This document shows positions 56,869 to 64,000 of a stretch of DNA of 64,000 bases, piece after piece. Source of the DNA: Pseudomonadales bacterium (GTDB lineage: Bacteria > Pseudomonadota > Gammaproteobacteria > Pseudomonadales > Halieaceae); NCBI GenBank assembly GCA_024234675.1, contig JACKNU010000001.1:682001-746000 (forward strand), read 5' to 3'. The notes under the pieces were generated by a model. The model did no database searches and was not told the origin of the DNA. It saw only the letters and a list, made by a program, of their open reading frames with translations. Each line of letters starts with the position of its first letter. The stretch's first letter is position 1. A program made the position numbers and the translations under genes.

Positions 56869-57885
56869 TTACCCCATCGGGTAGCGAATTTCGCGCGACA
56901 CCGTGTCGATTCTGGCGAGGATCTCCCGGTCCAGGCTTACATCGGCCGCAGCCAGGATATCGGGCATCTGCTGCGCGCTGGTCGCCCCGACGATGGTGGA
57001 GGCGACGAAGTCGTGCTGCTTGCTCCAGGCGATGGCCATGGTCACCAGCGACATGCCCGCCTCCGCGGCGATGGCCTGGAAACGCGCAGTCGACGCCAGC
57101 GAACGCTCGTTGACAAAACGCGAGGCCATCTTCTGTTGGCGCTCCCCCGCGGACAGGTAGTAGGTAAAGCGCGCCCCCTCGGGCCGGGCACCACCCTGGT
57201 ACTTGCCACTCAGGACCCCGCCGGCCAGGGGCGAGTAGGGAATCAGGCTCACCTGCTCCTGCCGGCAGGCCTGGGCCAGTTCGTCCTCGAAGCGGCGGTT
57301 GTTGAGACTGAAGTTGTTCTGGATGGTCTCGTAGCGGGCCGTACCCTGCAGGTCCGCGGCCCACAGGCTTCTGGTGAGTCCCCAGCTGGTTTCATTGCTG
57401 CAGCCCAGGATGCGCACCTTGCCCGAGCGCACCAATTCGTCCAGCGCCATCAGGGTTTCCTCGTAGGGGAAATCGTGATCCGGCCAATGGGTCTGGTACA
57501 GGTCGATATAATCGGTATCCAGGCGGCGCAGGCTGGCCTCCACCGCGCGCATGATATGGTGGCGATCCAGTCCGGTGAGGCCGCCGCGCAGCGGCGGGGT
57601 GATCCAGCTGTGGCCGGGGCCGGCCACCTTGGACGCCAGGATGATGGAATCGCGGTCCCTGGTCTTGAGCCAGCGGCCGACAATCTCCTCAGTAAGCCCG
57701 ACATACTTCGCGTCGGGGGGCACCGGGTACATTTCCGCGGTATCGAAAAAATTCACGCCCGCGTCGCAGGCCATATCCATGATGCGAAAGGCCTCGGCCT
57801 CGTCACACTGGTTGCCAAAGGTCATGGTTCCCATGCAGATATCGGAAACCACGATGGAACTCCTGCCGAGCCTGTTGCTGCGCAT
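56869..57885 (-). CDS. Aldo/keto reductase
   Basis: NADPH-dependent oxidoreductase with a TIM-barrel fold, 338 residues. Catalytic tetrad elements: Asp/Tyr in FFDTAEMYP (about residues 49-57), Lys in IILASKVAG, His in [10 protein letters not shown]. The start [20 protein letters not shown] is typical of the general-stress AKR subgroup. Substrate unknown. It precedes the hydrolase and monooxygenase genes on the same strand (about 40-base gap), suggesting one catabolic transcript. Confidence 0.9.
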   Translation of the reverse strand: MRSNRLGRSSIVVSDICMGTMTFGNQCDEAEAFRIMDMACDAGVNFFDTAEMYPVPPDAKYVGLTEEIVGRWLKTRDRDSIILASKVAGPGHSWITPPLRGGLTGLDRHHIMRAVEASLRRLDTDYIDLYQTHWPDHDFPYEETLMALDELVRSGKVRILGCSNETSWGLTRSLWAADLQGTARYETIQNNFSLNNRRFEDELAQACRQEQVSLIPYSPLAGGVLSGKYQGGARPEGARFTYYLSAGERQQKMASRFVNERSLASTARFQAIAAEAGMSLVTMAIAWSKQHDFVASTIVGATSAQQMPDILAAADVSLDREILARIDTVSREIRYPMG

Positions 57886-57924
57886 CTCTACCCCACTGCC
57901 AGGTGGGCGGTGCGCCGACCTGTG

Positions 57925-58764
57925 CTATCCGTTGCGTATAAAATCGAGACAGGCGCGGTTGAACATATCCTCGTGTTCCACCATCACCCAGTGGCCGCAT
58001 TCGCTCACCAGGATCAAGCGCAGGTGGCAGACATTGCGGGCCAGCGCCATGATACCGTTCTCCGGCATCATTTTCTCCTCCAGTCCCCAGAAACCCAACA
58101 CCGGGCACTCAAGTTCCGGCAGCCGGGGGGTGAGCACCGGCACCTGCATGGTCGCCATCACATGGCCGTTCATGATCTGCATGATCTGCATGCGTTCGGC
58201 CACCAGCTCATCGGTGGCAAAGCGCGGGTCGTGCATCAGGCCAGTGGCAAACAGGTCTTTCATGACCTCGGCGGTCACCGGCTCGCCGGAGCCGAATACC
58301 TTGAACACTTTCTGCATACCGGGCATCTGCTGGTACTCGTGCAACTCGCTGAGCCCGCCCGGTGCCATCAGCACCAGTTTATCCACCCGTTGCGGGCACT
58401 CCAGGGCGAGCCCCAGGGCAACGGCGCCGCCCAGCGAGTTGCCCACCAGGGTGCAGCGCTGCACCCCGGCGCAATCCAGTGTCTGGCGCACGCACTCGAC
58501 AAAAAACGCCAGGAGGTGGTCGACATCATCGGGCTTGTCGGAAAAGCCGTAACCCACCAGGTCGGGCACGATGCAGCGGTAACCCGCCGCGACCAGGTGG
58601 GGGTAGTTGCCCTTGAAATTGCTGTGCCCGCTGGCGCCGGGACCGGAGCCGTGCAGGAACACCACCACCTCCGCGGCCGGGTCGCCCTCATCCAGGTAAT
58701 GCATGCGATAGCCGTTGGCGCACTGTGCATAGCGCCCCTCTGGCAGGTGCCCGATCATTCCCAT
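57925..58764 (-). CDS. Alpha/beta hydrolase, meta-cleavage-product hydrolase-like
   Basis: 279-residue hydrolase. Oxyanion region FLHGSGPGASGHSNF (about residues 36-50) and nucleophile GNSLGGAVALG (Ser about 110) resemble BphD/HsaD carbon-carbon hydrolases; the late His is in ECGHWVMVEH. The acid site reads WGLEEKMMP, with Glu where these enzymes usually have Asp. It is flanked by an HsaA-like monooxygenase, which favours ring-fission product hydrolysis, but the extradiol dioxygenase is not here, so the substrate is uncertain. Confidence 0.82.
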   Translation of the reverse strand: MGMIGHLPEGRYAQCANGYRMHYLDEGDPAAEVVVFLHGSGPGASGHSNFKGNYPHLVAAGYRCIVPDLVGYGFSDKPDDVDHLLAFFVECVRQTLDCAGVQRCTLVGNSLGGAVALGLALECPQRVDKLVLMAPGGLSELHEYQQMPGMQKVFKVFGSGEPVTAEVMKDLFATGLMHDPRFATDELVAERMQIMQIMNGHVMATMQVPVLTPRLPELECPVLGFWGLEEKMMPENGIMALARNVCHLRLILVSECGHWVMVEHEDMFNRACLDFIRNG

Positions 58765-58797
58765 ACTGATCCCTCTGTTGAGCCGGACGCGCCCGGC

Positions 58798-60054
58798 CTA
58801 GATGGCAAAATCGACGTTATCTTCACCGAACAGTACCCCGCCGAGATTGGTGGCGAAGGGTATCGAGTGATTGGCCACGTGCGCCTGGCTGCAGAGAATA
58901 TCCAGGTGCCGGTTCAACAGCTCGCTGCCCTGGCGTATGCCACCGCTGCCGGCGGCCTTCAGCATCCTGCCGGACAGGGCGAGGCAGCGATCGGCGACCA
59001 CCGCGGAATCGTAGCGGTAGCGCACCCTGTCCTCCAACGGGATGGGGCGGCCGGCGCGGCAGCAGGCCATCATCTCGTCGAAGTTGCGGATCATGGTGGT
59101 TTTCATCTCGTCTATGGAGGTGCGCACCTCGGCCGCCAGCACCCTGGCGAAGGGGTCGTTCTTCATTTTGGCCGGCCCTACCTGGCGGGTTTTGGCGACC
59201 TCGATGTAGGACTCCAGGGCCCCCTCACAGGCACCCAGCGTAGCGGTGCAAACGGCCCGCACGAATACCTGCATGAAGGGCATCCGGAACAACGGTTCGC
59301 TGTTCACCGCGTTACCGGGGTTGTCGCACAGGAAGCCGTCTATGGCTTTGTGGGTGCGATGCTCGGGGACGAATACATCCTCCACCACGATGTCATGGCT
59401 GCCGGTACCCTGCAGGCCCACCACGTCCCAGTTGTCCACAATCTGGTAATCGCTGATCGGCACCAGGAAGGTGCGGTAGTTGGCCATGTCGAAGGGCGCC
59501 TCCGGGGTCGGCACCACCGCGCCCAGGAACGCCCACTGGCAGTGCTCGCTGCCGCTGGAGAAGCTCCAGCGGCCGCTGAGGCGAAAGCCGCCCTCCACTT
59601 CCTTGACCTTGCCCACCGGCGCGTAGGAGGAGGAAATCAGCACCGTGGGATCATCGGCCCACACATCCTGTGCCGCCTCGTCCGGAAATACGCCCATCTG
59701 CCAGTTATGCACCGCCACCACCCCCAGCACCCAGGCGCTGGAGGTACAGTGGCGGGCTATTTCCAGGCCCACGCTGTAGAACACCTGGGGGTCCATGGCG
59801 TAACCGCCCCATTTGCGCGGCTGCAATATCTTGAAGAAACCCGCCTCGTGGAAATCCGCGATGGTTTCATCGGGCACCCGGCGCTCCAGCCGGCAACGCT
59901 CCGCCCGCTCCCGCAGGGCCGGCCCCATGGCCCGTGCCGCGTCCAGCAGCTGGCGGGCGCGGGGGCTGTCCAGCCCGCACTGATCAATGCCCACTGTACC
60001 CGCTACGCTCTCTGCGCTGTTGCTCACCATAGCCATCTCCCGGGGTGCCATCAT
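58798..60054 (-). CDS. Flavin-dependent monooxygenase of the acyl-CoA dehydrogenase fold (HsaA-like)
   Basis: 418-residue protein. RRVPDETIADFHEAGFFKIL, LQPRKWGGYAMDPQVF and SSAWVLGVVAVHNWQMGVFP place it with HsaA/HpaB-type two-component oxygenases that use reduced flavin to hydroxylate phenols; LSGRWSFSSGSEHCQW and GLQGTGSHDIVVEDVFVPE are also typical. A partner flavin reductase (HsaB) is not seen nearby. Start is ATG 60052-60054 (MMAPREMAM) with AGGAG at about 60063-60067 eight bases before it. Confidence 0.85.
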   Translation of the reverse strand: MMAPREMAMVSNSAESVAGTVGIDQCGLDSPRARQLLDAARAMGPALRERAERCRLERRVPDETIADFHEAGFFKILQPRKWGGYAMDPQVFYSVGLEIARHCTSSAWVLGVVAVHNWQMGVFPDEAAQDVWADDPTVLISSSYAPVGKVKEVEGGFRLSGRWSFSSGSEHCQWAFLGAVVPTPEAPFDMANYRTFLVPISDYQIVDNWDVVGLQGTGSHDIVVEDVFVPEHRTHKAIDGFLCDNPGNAVNSEPLFRMPFMQVFVRAVCTATLGACEGALESYIEVAKTRQVGPAKMKNDPFARVLAAEVRTSIDEMKTTMIRNFDEMMACCRAGRPIPLEDRVRYRYDSAVVADRCLALSGRMLKAAGSGGIRQGSELLNRHLDILCSQAHVANHSIPFATNLGGVLFGEDNVDFAI

Positions 60055-60140
60055 CGTCGCTACTCCTGAATGTAATGTGGTTATCCGGTATCTAATACCG
60101 GCGAGCCACCCCGGCGCATCCTCCATTTGAGGTATTGCCG

Positions 60141-61004
60141 CTACTGGACCACGGCTGCGCCGAACGTGGTCGGCTCACCGAACAGCAGCCGGGGCGACTG
60201 GGGCTGGCGTCCATCGGTATCGCGCACCCCGTACTGCCGGGCCAGTTCCGCGCCAATCCACACCTGGCCGCTTTTGTCCATGAGCGCCGGGTCGCGGGCC
60301 AGGGCGTCGATCACCCGCCCGGTGAATTCAGGGGATTCCGTGGCATCGCGCAGGCCGGCGTATTTTTCCGGCTCGGCCGCGAACACCCTCAGGGTGCGCT
60401 CAGTGGCCAGCAGGCCCAGCCAGAGGGACAACACGGCCACCCGGTGGGGGCGAAAGTCCACCGCCATGTCGTGTGCCATTTTATCCACCGCCGCCTTGCC
60501 CGCGCCGTAGGCGGGCCCGTGCATGTAAATCCGGCCACCGAAGGACGAGGTGTTCACGATGAGGCCCTCGCCGTTGGCCAACAGCAGCGGCGCGGCAAAC
60601 CAGCTGGCGGTGTAATGGGAACGCAGGCCCACATCGAGGATATCGACCAGCTCCAGCGGCTTTTCCCAGAATGGGCCGACAGCGGTCAGTGCGTCGTGAA
60701 TAAGCGTGGCATTGTTTACCAGGATATCCAGCCGTCCCTGCTCGTCGCCGACCCGCTCGAACAGGCGCCGGGTATCGCGGTCATCCGCGTGATCGCAGAA
60801 CACTGCAATCCCCCGCCCCCCGGCGGCCGTTACCGCCGCCGCGGTCGCTTCCACCGTGCCGGGCAGGGGCGCATCCCCTTCACGACGGGTGCGTCCCGTC
60901 ACGTATACGGTCGCCCCGGTGGCACCCAGGGCCAGGGCAATCCCCCGCCCCGCACCGCGACTGGCGCCGGTAACCACCGCGACCCGATCTGACTGCAAGC
61001 CCAT
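60141..61004 (-). CDS. SDR family oxidoreductase (DHRS1-like)
   Basis: 287-residue short-chain dehydrogenase. Cofactor loop VTGASRGAGRGIALALG (about residues 12-28), NNATLIHDAL, catalytic Ser in VNTSSFGGRIYMHG and Tyr-x3-Lys in AYGAGKAAVDK. The NYY-like DHRS1 features include VTGRTRREG and the late LSLWLGLLATERTL. It begins the minus-strand cluster with the monooxygenase, hydrolase and aldo/keto reductase. Substrate unknown. Confidence 0.88.
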   Translation of the reverse strand: MGLQSDRVAVVTGASRGAGRGIALALGATGATVYVTGRTRREGDAPLPGTVEATAAAVTAAGGRGIAVFCDHADDRDTRRLFERVGDEQGRLDILVNNATLIHDALTAVGPFWEKPLELVDILDVGLRSHYTASWFAAPLLLANGEGLIVNTSSFGGRIYMHGPAYGAGKAAVDKMAHDMAVDFRPHRVAVLSLWLGLLATERTLRVFAAEPEKYAGLRDATESPEFTGRVIDALARDPALMDKSGQVWIGAELARQYGVRDTDGRQPQSPRLLFGEPTTFGAAVVQ

Positions 61005-61118
61005 CTGTGCTCTCCTTTACCCGCTGCCGGCGCTTTATTATGATCCGCCTACACTTCAACATTACAGGTGTCCGCGCTGAGTTCCAACAGCGTTGCAGCC
61101 GCCAGGGCAGCATTAGCC

Positions 61119-61919
61119 ATGCACCACCCCGTGCCGACCGGAGCAGCCTCCCGCACCCAGGCGCGGCCGCCGCGCCGCGGTCGCTACCTGGTCGCCGCCC
61201 TGGTATTCGCGACCTCGCAATGGAGTCTTGCGGCTGCGGCCACGGAGGCAGTCGACAGCCGCGAAGCCTACTCATCCGCCAGTCCAGCCTGGCTGCGCGC
61301 GGTGGGCAAACTGCACGTGCCCGGCAGTCGCTACCGGGCCGGCAGGCGCGAACACCTGCAGGAGAACTGCAGTGCGACCCTGGTCGTCAGCGGCCCGCGG
61401 CAACAGGCCGATACCATCATTACCGCCTGGCACTGCCTGGCCGACTACGACGACCTGAGCAAACCCATCACCTTTACCCTGCTGCCGGAGTTATCCGGCG
61501 CCCTGGAGCGCCAGGCCTACCGCCTGGCAGACGGCGGCGGCATGCACGCGGACTGGGCAATCCTGCGCCTGTACCAGCCCATTGCCGCCGAGGACATACA
61601 AGCGCTGGCCGTGCACCAGGAGCGCGCCAGCAGCGGGCGCGAGATCAGTATGGCGGGGTATTCCCGGGATGCGGGCATGGGCGCGGACGGCGCCCGGCTG
61701 ACCTTTGATCGCCACTGCCGCATAACCGAGCAGGCGGCCGCGGCCAGCCACAGCGACTGTTTCGCTCACAAGGGCGCCTCGGGAGGCGCAGTGGTGCAGG
61801 TTACGGCCGCGGGGTTGGCGCTGTTCAGCGGGGTGATATCCCAGGGCAATGGCGCCGGCTTCAGCACCTTCGTGCCGGTTACCAGCTTTCGCAGTGCCAT
61901 TACCCGGCACCTGAATTGA
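61119..61919 (+). CDS. Exported trypsin-like serine protease
   Basis: 266 residues from ATG 61119 (an earlier in-frame GTG at 61068 would extend it). An export signal follows a basic stretch (RRGRYLVAALVFATSQWSLAAAA). The triad is visible: His in TAWHCLADYDD, Asp in HADWAILRLYQP and Ser in KGASGGAVVQV. Two cysteine pairs (ENCSATL/TAWHCLA and RHCRITE/SDCFAHK) fit chymotrypsin-type disulfides. S1 family assignment is by these motifs; the target is unknown. It is divergent from the SDR gene. Confidence 0.85.
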   Translation: MHHPVPTGAASRTQARPPRRGRYLVAALVFATSQWSLAAAATEAVDSREAYSSASPAWLRAVGKLHVPGSRYRAGRREHLQENCSATLVVSGPRQQADTIITAWHCLADYDDLSKPITFTLLPELSGALERQAYRLADGGGMHADWAILRLYQPIAAEDIQALAVHQERASSGREISMAGYSRDAGMGADGARLTFDRHCRITEQAAAASHSDCFAHKGASGGAVVQVTAAGLALFSGVISQGNGAGFSTFVPVTSFRSAITRHLN

Positions 61920-61953
61920 GCCCCGGGGGGCGGCGGCAACCCGGACAGCGGGC

Positions 61954-62283
61954 CTAGCTTTCCTCTTCCGCGGCAGCTGCCGGGCTGACGACCGCGGTCG
62001 CCTTTACCGCGTCCAGCGGGCCACCGCTGGCGTTATAGTCACGACCGGTCTTACGCGTGTCCCGATCGCTGATCCAGGCCCCGCGGGGCGCGGGAGCAGC
62101 GGTGCGCCTGCCGGAATCCACGTTGGTCGGCTGCACCCGCACCTCTTCGCGGCTGGCCAGGCTCTGCTCGCAGGCCACGTCGGTGAACGTGGTTTTGCCG
62201 CTCACCGCGTCCCGACACATGTAGATTTTTGCCGAGGCCAGTTGCGGGCCCAGCAGCAACAACAGCACCAGTACGGCCTTCAT
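61954..62283 (-). CDS. DUF4124-type periplasmic protein
   Basis: 109 residues with a signal peptide (MKAVLVLLLLLGPQLASA) followed by the DUF4124-like KIYMCRDAVSGKTTFTDVAC (Cys pair), then a low-complexity Ala/Glu-rich tail. Function unknown. Convergent with the protease gene, 34 bases between stops. Confidence 0.8.
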   Translation of the reverse strand: MKAVLVLLLLLGPQLASAKIYMCRDAVSGKTTFTDVACEQSLASREEVRVQPTNVDSGRRTAAPAPRGAWISDRDTRKTGRDYNASGGPLDAVKATAVVSPAAAAEEES

Positions 62284-62393
62284 ATTTCCACCTTGCGCCC
62301 GGGCGCGGCTTACTCACTCCCAAAAGCCTAGGGGGCGGCCACGCGGGAGGCCAGCATTAACTGTACATTTCGGCAATCGGTGCGGACAGGTGA

Positions 62394-62936
62394 TCAGGCG
62401 TCGATACTGCCCAGCAGCTCCAGCGCCTCATCGCACCAGGCCAGGAACTGCTCGCCCTGGCGAATGCCCGCCACCAGGGCGAGGTATACCCCCTTGCGGC
62501 GGGTGGGCAGGGTCTGCGGCGAGCCGTAATGCCGGCGGCGTATTTTCTCGTAGAGGTAGAGGCGGCGCATCATCTCCTCGCGCCTGGCGGTGACCTCCCC
62601 GGCGATGTGCGCGGCGTTGTCGGCATCGAGGTTGTACAGCTTCACCAGCAATTCATCCTTGGCGGGCCGGCTGCGGGTACTGCTGTATACCCACCGCGCC
62701 AGGGCCTCGCGCCCGGGTTGGGTAAGGCCGTAGACGATCTTGTTGGGCTTGCCCCGCTGGTTGACCTCGCGCTTGTTGAGCCAGCCGCGCTCAGCAAGTT
62801 TGCGCAACTCCTGGTAGATCTGCTGGTGCGAGGCCTGCCAGAAGAAGCCCAGCGAGGTCTCGAAATCCCGCGCCAGCTCATACCCGGACAAATCGTCCTC
62901 GATCAGGGCCGTCATTATCGCGTGTGCCAGTGCCAT
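62394..62936 (-). CDS. PadR family transcriptional regulator
   Basis: 180-residue repressor-type regulator. Winged-helix N-terminal domain with MTALIEDDLSGYELARDFE, SHQQIYQELRKLAERGWL and KIVYGLTQPGREALARWV; C-terminal PadR_C/AphA-like helices for dimerisation (YLYEKIRRRHYGSPQTL). It is divergent from the nitronate-monooxygenase-like gene; the two palindromes at 62992-63037 are likely its operators. The inducer is unknown. Confidence 0.92.
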   Translation of the reverse strand: MALAHAIMTALIEDDLSGYELARDFETSLGFFWQASHQQIYQELRKLAERGWLNKREVNQRGKPNKIVYGLTQPGREALARWVYSSTRSRPAKDELLVKLYNLDADNAAHIAGEVTARREEMMRRLYLYEKIRRRHYGSPQTLPTRRKGVYLALVAGIRQGEQFLAWCDEALELLGSIDA

Positions 62937-62991
62937 GACTCATCCTGTCCCAATGCGGTTACCGCCACAGCATACTCCCCGCGAGCCCTGA

Positions 62992-63009
62992 TATGCAAAA
63001 GCATGCATA
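62992..63009. promoter_or_regulatory. Operator-like palindrome 1
   Basis: TATGCA (62992-62997) and TGCATA (63004-63009) flank 6 bases. It lies 56 bases upstream of the padR start and shares its half-site with palindrome 2. Confidence 0.55.
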
Positions 63010-63019
63010 AAGTGCTTGC

Positions 63020-63037
63020 TATGCAAATGATTGCATA
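63020..63037. promoter_or_regulatory. Operator-like palindrome 2
   Basis: TATGCAA (63020-63026) and TTGCATA (63031-63037) flank 4 bases, a perfect inverted repeat. Centre-to-centre distance to palindrome 1 is 28 bases. It lies 65 bases before the start of the flavin oxidoreductase gene. Confidence 0.6.
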
Positions 63038-63102
63038 TTATCGTTGCCGGCCATGTACCCATGGGGCGGGGACGCCCCGTCCGTCGCTGCGAGGAATCAA
63101 CA

Positions 63103-64000
63103 ATGGCGCTTCCACCCGTCCTGCAAAACACCCTGTCGCTGCCGCTGGTGGCGGCACCCATGTTCATCATCTCCAATCCGGAGCTGGTCATCGCCCAGTG
63201 CAAGGCCGGGGTGGTGGGCTCTTTCCCCGCCCTGAACGCCCGCCCCGCCGCGGAGCTGGAAGTCTGGCTGCAACGCATCACCAGCGACCTGGCAGCCTAC
63301 AACCAGGCCAACCCCGACCGGCCCGCGGCGCCCTTTGCCGTCAACCAGATCGTACACGGCTCCAACGACCGCTTGCAGCACGACCTGGAGATGTGCGTGA
63401 AGTACAAGGTACCGATCGTGATCACCTCCCTGGGAGCCAAGGAGTTTGTCAATGAGGCGGTACACTCCTACGGCGGCATCGTGCTGCACGACATCATCAG
63501 CGACAGGTTTGCCCGCAAGGCGGTCGCCAAAGGCGCCGACGGCCTGATCGCCGTGGCCGCCGGCGCGGGCGGGCACGCCGGCTCGATCTCGCCCTTCGCG
63601 CTGGTGCAGGAGATACGGGAGTGGTTTGACGGCCCGCTGCTGCTGTCGGGATCCATCGCCACCGGCGGCGGCATCCTCGCGGCCCAGGCCATGGGGGCGG
63701 ACCTGGCCTACGTCGGCTCGGCCTTTATCGCCACCCGGGAGGCCAACGCCCAGCAGGCCTACAAGCAGGCCATCGTGGACTGCGACTCGGCCGACATCGT
63801 CAACAGCAATCTCTTTACCGGCGTGCACGGCAACTACCTGCGCCCCTCTATCGAGGCGGCGGGCATGGACCCGGATAATCTGCCGGACGGCGATATTGCC
63901 AGCATGAATTTCGGCTCCGGCGGGGATACGGACGCCAAGGCCTGGAAAGATATCTGGGGTTGCGGCCAGGGTATCTCCGCGGTGAAGGCAGTGCTGCCCA
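63103..64000 (+). CDS. Nitronate-monooxygenase-like flavin oxidoreductase (partial)
   Basis: FMN-dependent TIM-barrel protein; 299 complete codons are present and the frame is open to the window edge. Motifs: LPLVAAPMFIISNPELV (about residues 13-29), VNQIVHGSNDRL, IAVAAGAGGHAGSISPFAL (about 162-180, including the GGHAG phosphate/FMN loop), SGSIATGGGILAAQAMGADL and YVGSAFIATREA. These fit nitronate monooxygenase / enoyl-reductase-like NPD enzymes. A ribosome-binding site (GAGGAA) precedes ATG 63103. The physiological substrate is unknown; PadR control is inferred. Confidence 0.88.
   Translation, partial: MALPPVLQNTLSLPLVAAPMFIISNPELVIAQCKAGVVGSFPALNARPAAELEVWLQRITSDLAAYNQANPDRPAAPFAVNQIVHGSNDRLQHDLEMCVKYKVPIVITSLGAKEFVNEAVHSYGGIVLHDIISDRFARKAVAKGADGLIAVAAGAGGHAGSISPFALVQEIREWFDGPLLLSGSIATGGGILAAQAMGADLAYVGSAFIATREANAQQAYKQAIVDCDSADIVNSNLFTGVHGNYLRPSIEAAGMDPDNLPDGDIASMNFGSGGDTDAKAWKDIWGCGQGISAVKAVLP

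Noticed and set aside
56833..60069. 1078-codon plus-strand open frame across four minus-strand genes
   Set aside because: It runs through gene boundaries of well-supported enzymes on the other strand and shows no domain; a codon-bias artefact.
60856..61080. Small plus-strand frame in the SDR start region
   Set aside because: Overlaps the conserved cofactor-binding end of the SDR gene on the other strand and has no recognisable feature.

Overview
The window reads as chromosome of a high-GC, aerobic to microaerobic gammaproteobacterium. Gene content (rpoE-rseA-rseB-rseC-mucD-lepA-lepB-DUF4845-rnc-era-recO order, cbb3 oxidase with an FNR/Anr-type regulator, ygfX/sdhE/ygfZ, DUF1329 and DUF1631 proteins, TonB receptor) suggests a marine Cellvibrionales/Halieaceae-like relative of Pseudomonas. 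That taxonomic guess is inference from gene order only. Coding density is very high. No rRNA, tRNA, CRISPR array, transposase or prophage gene was seen.

Layout. 1-10063: 3' end of a DUF1329 gene, purC, a truncated hemoglobin plus TonB receptor pair, then trpS, a queuosine-tRNA mannosyltransferase-like gene, an M18 aminopeptidase, uppP, tsaB and mobA. 10064-11258: a tandem 65-bp repeat, a terminator, and a Lys/Ala-rich histone-H1-like gene with an AT-rich upstream region. 11259-26231: a long minus-strand housekeeping run (adk, mazG, relA, cysM, acpS, recO, era, rnc, DUF4845, lepB, lepA) and the envelope-stress operon mucD-rseC-rseB-rseA-rpoE, whose head carries a sigma-E-type promoter. 26491-29802: nadB, ygfX/sdhE and ygfZ.

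29819-36215 is the most unusual block. A tightly overlapping minus-strand operon encodes a full coenzyme F420 pathway: an NADPH:F420 oxidoreductase (fno), CofE, CofD, CofC, a fused CofG/CofH FO synthase (fbiC), and uracil-DNA glycosylase as last gene. F420 biosynthesis is typical of archaea and actinobacteria and sporadic in proteobacteria. CofE lacks the FbiB reductase domain, and no F420-dependent enzyme is recognisable in the window.

36380-54092: an SDR, a giant DUF1631/degenerate-GGDEF/EAL protein, a LuxR-type regulator, then a low-oxygen respiration block: hemN, fnr/anr, a Yip1-family membrane protein, ccoNOQP, ccoGHIS and a TauE/SafE-like protein. FNR/Anr boxes sit before hemN, before the Yip1/cco operon, and before ompW at 54288-54974. 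A second copy of the 65-bp repeat lies between the end of the cco block and the ompW terminator; its second hairpin shows a compensatory base-pair change relative to the first locus.

55172-64000: an MliC/COG3650 lipid-envelope-type protein, rarD, a minus-strand catabolic set (aldo/keto reductase, meta-cleavage-product hydrolase-like protein, HsaA-like flavin monooxygenase, SDR), a secreted trypsin-like protease, a DUF4124 protein, and a PadR regulator divergent from a nitronate-monooxygenase-like gene that runs off the edge, with two palindromic operators between them.
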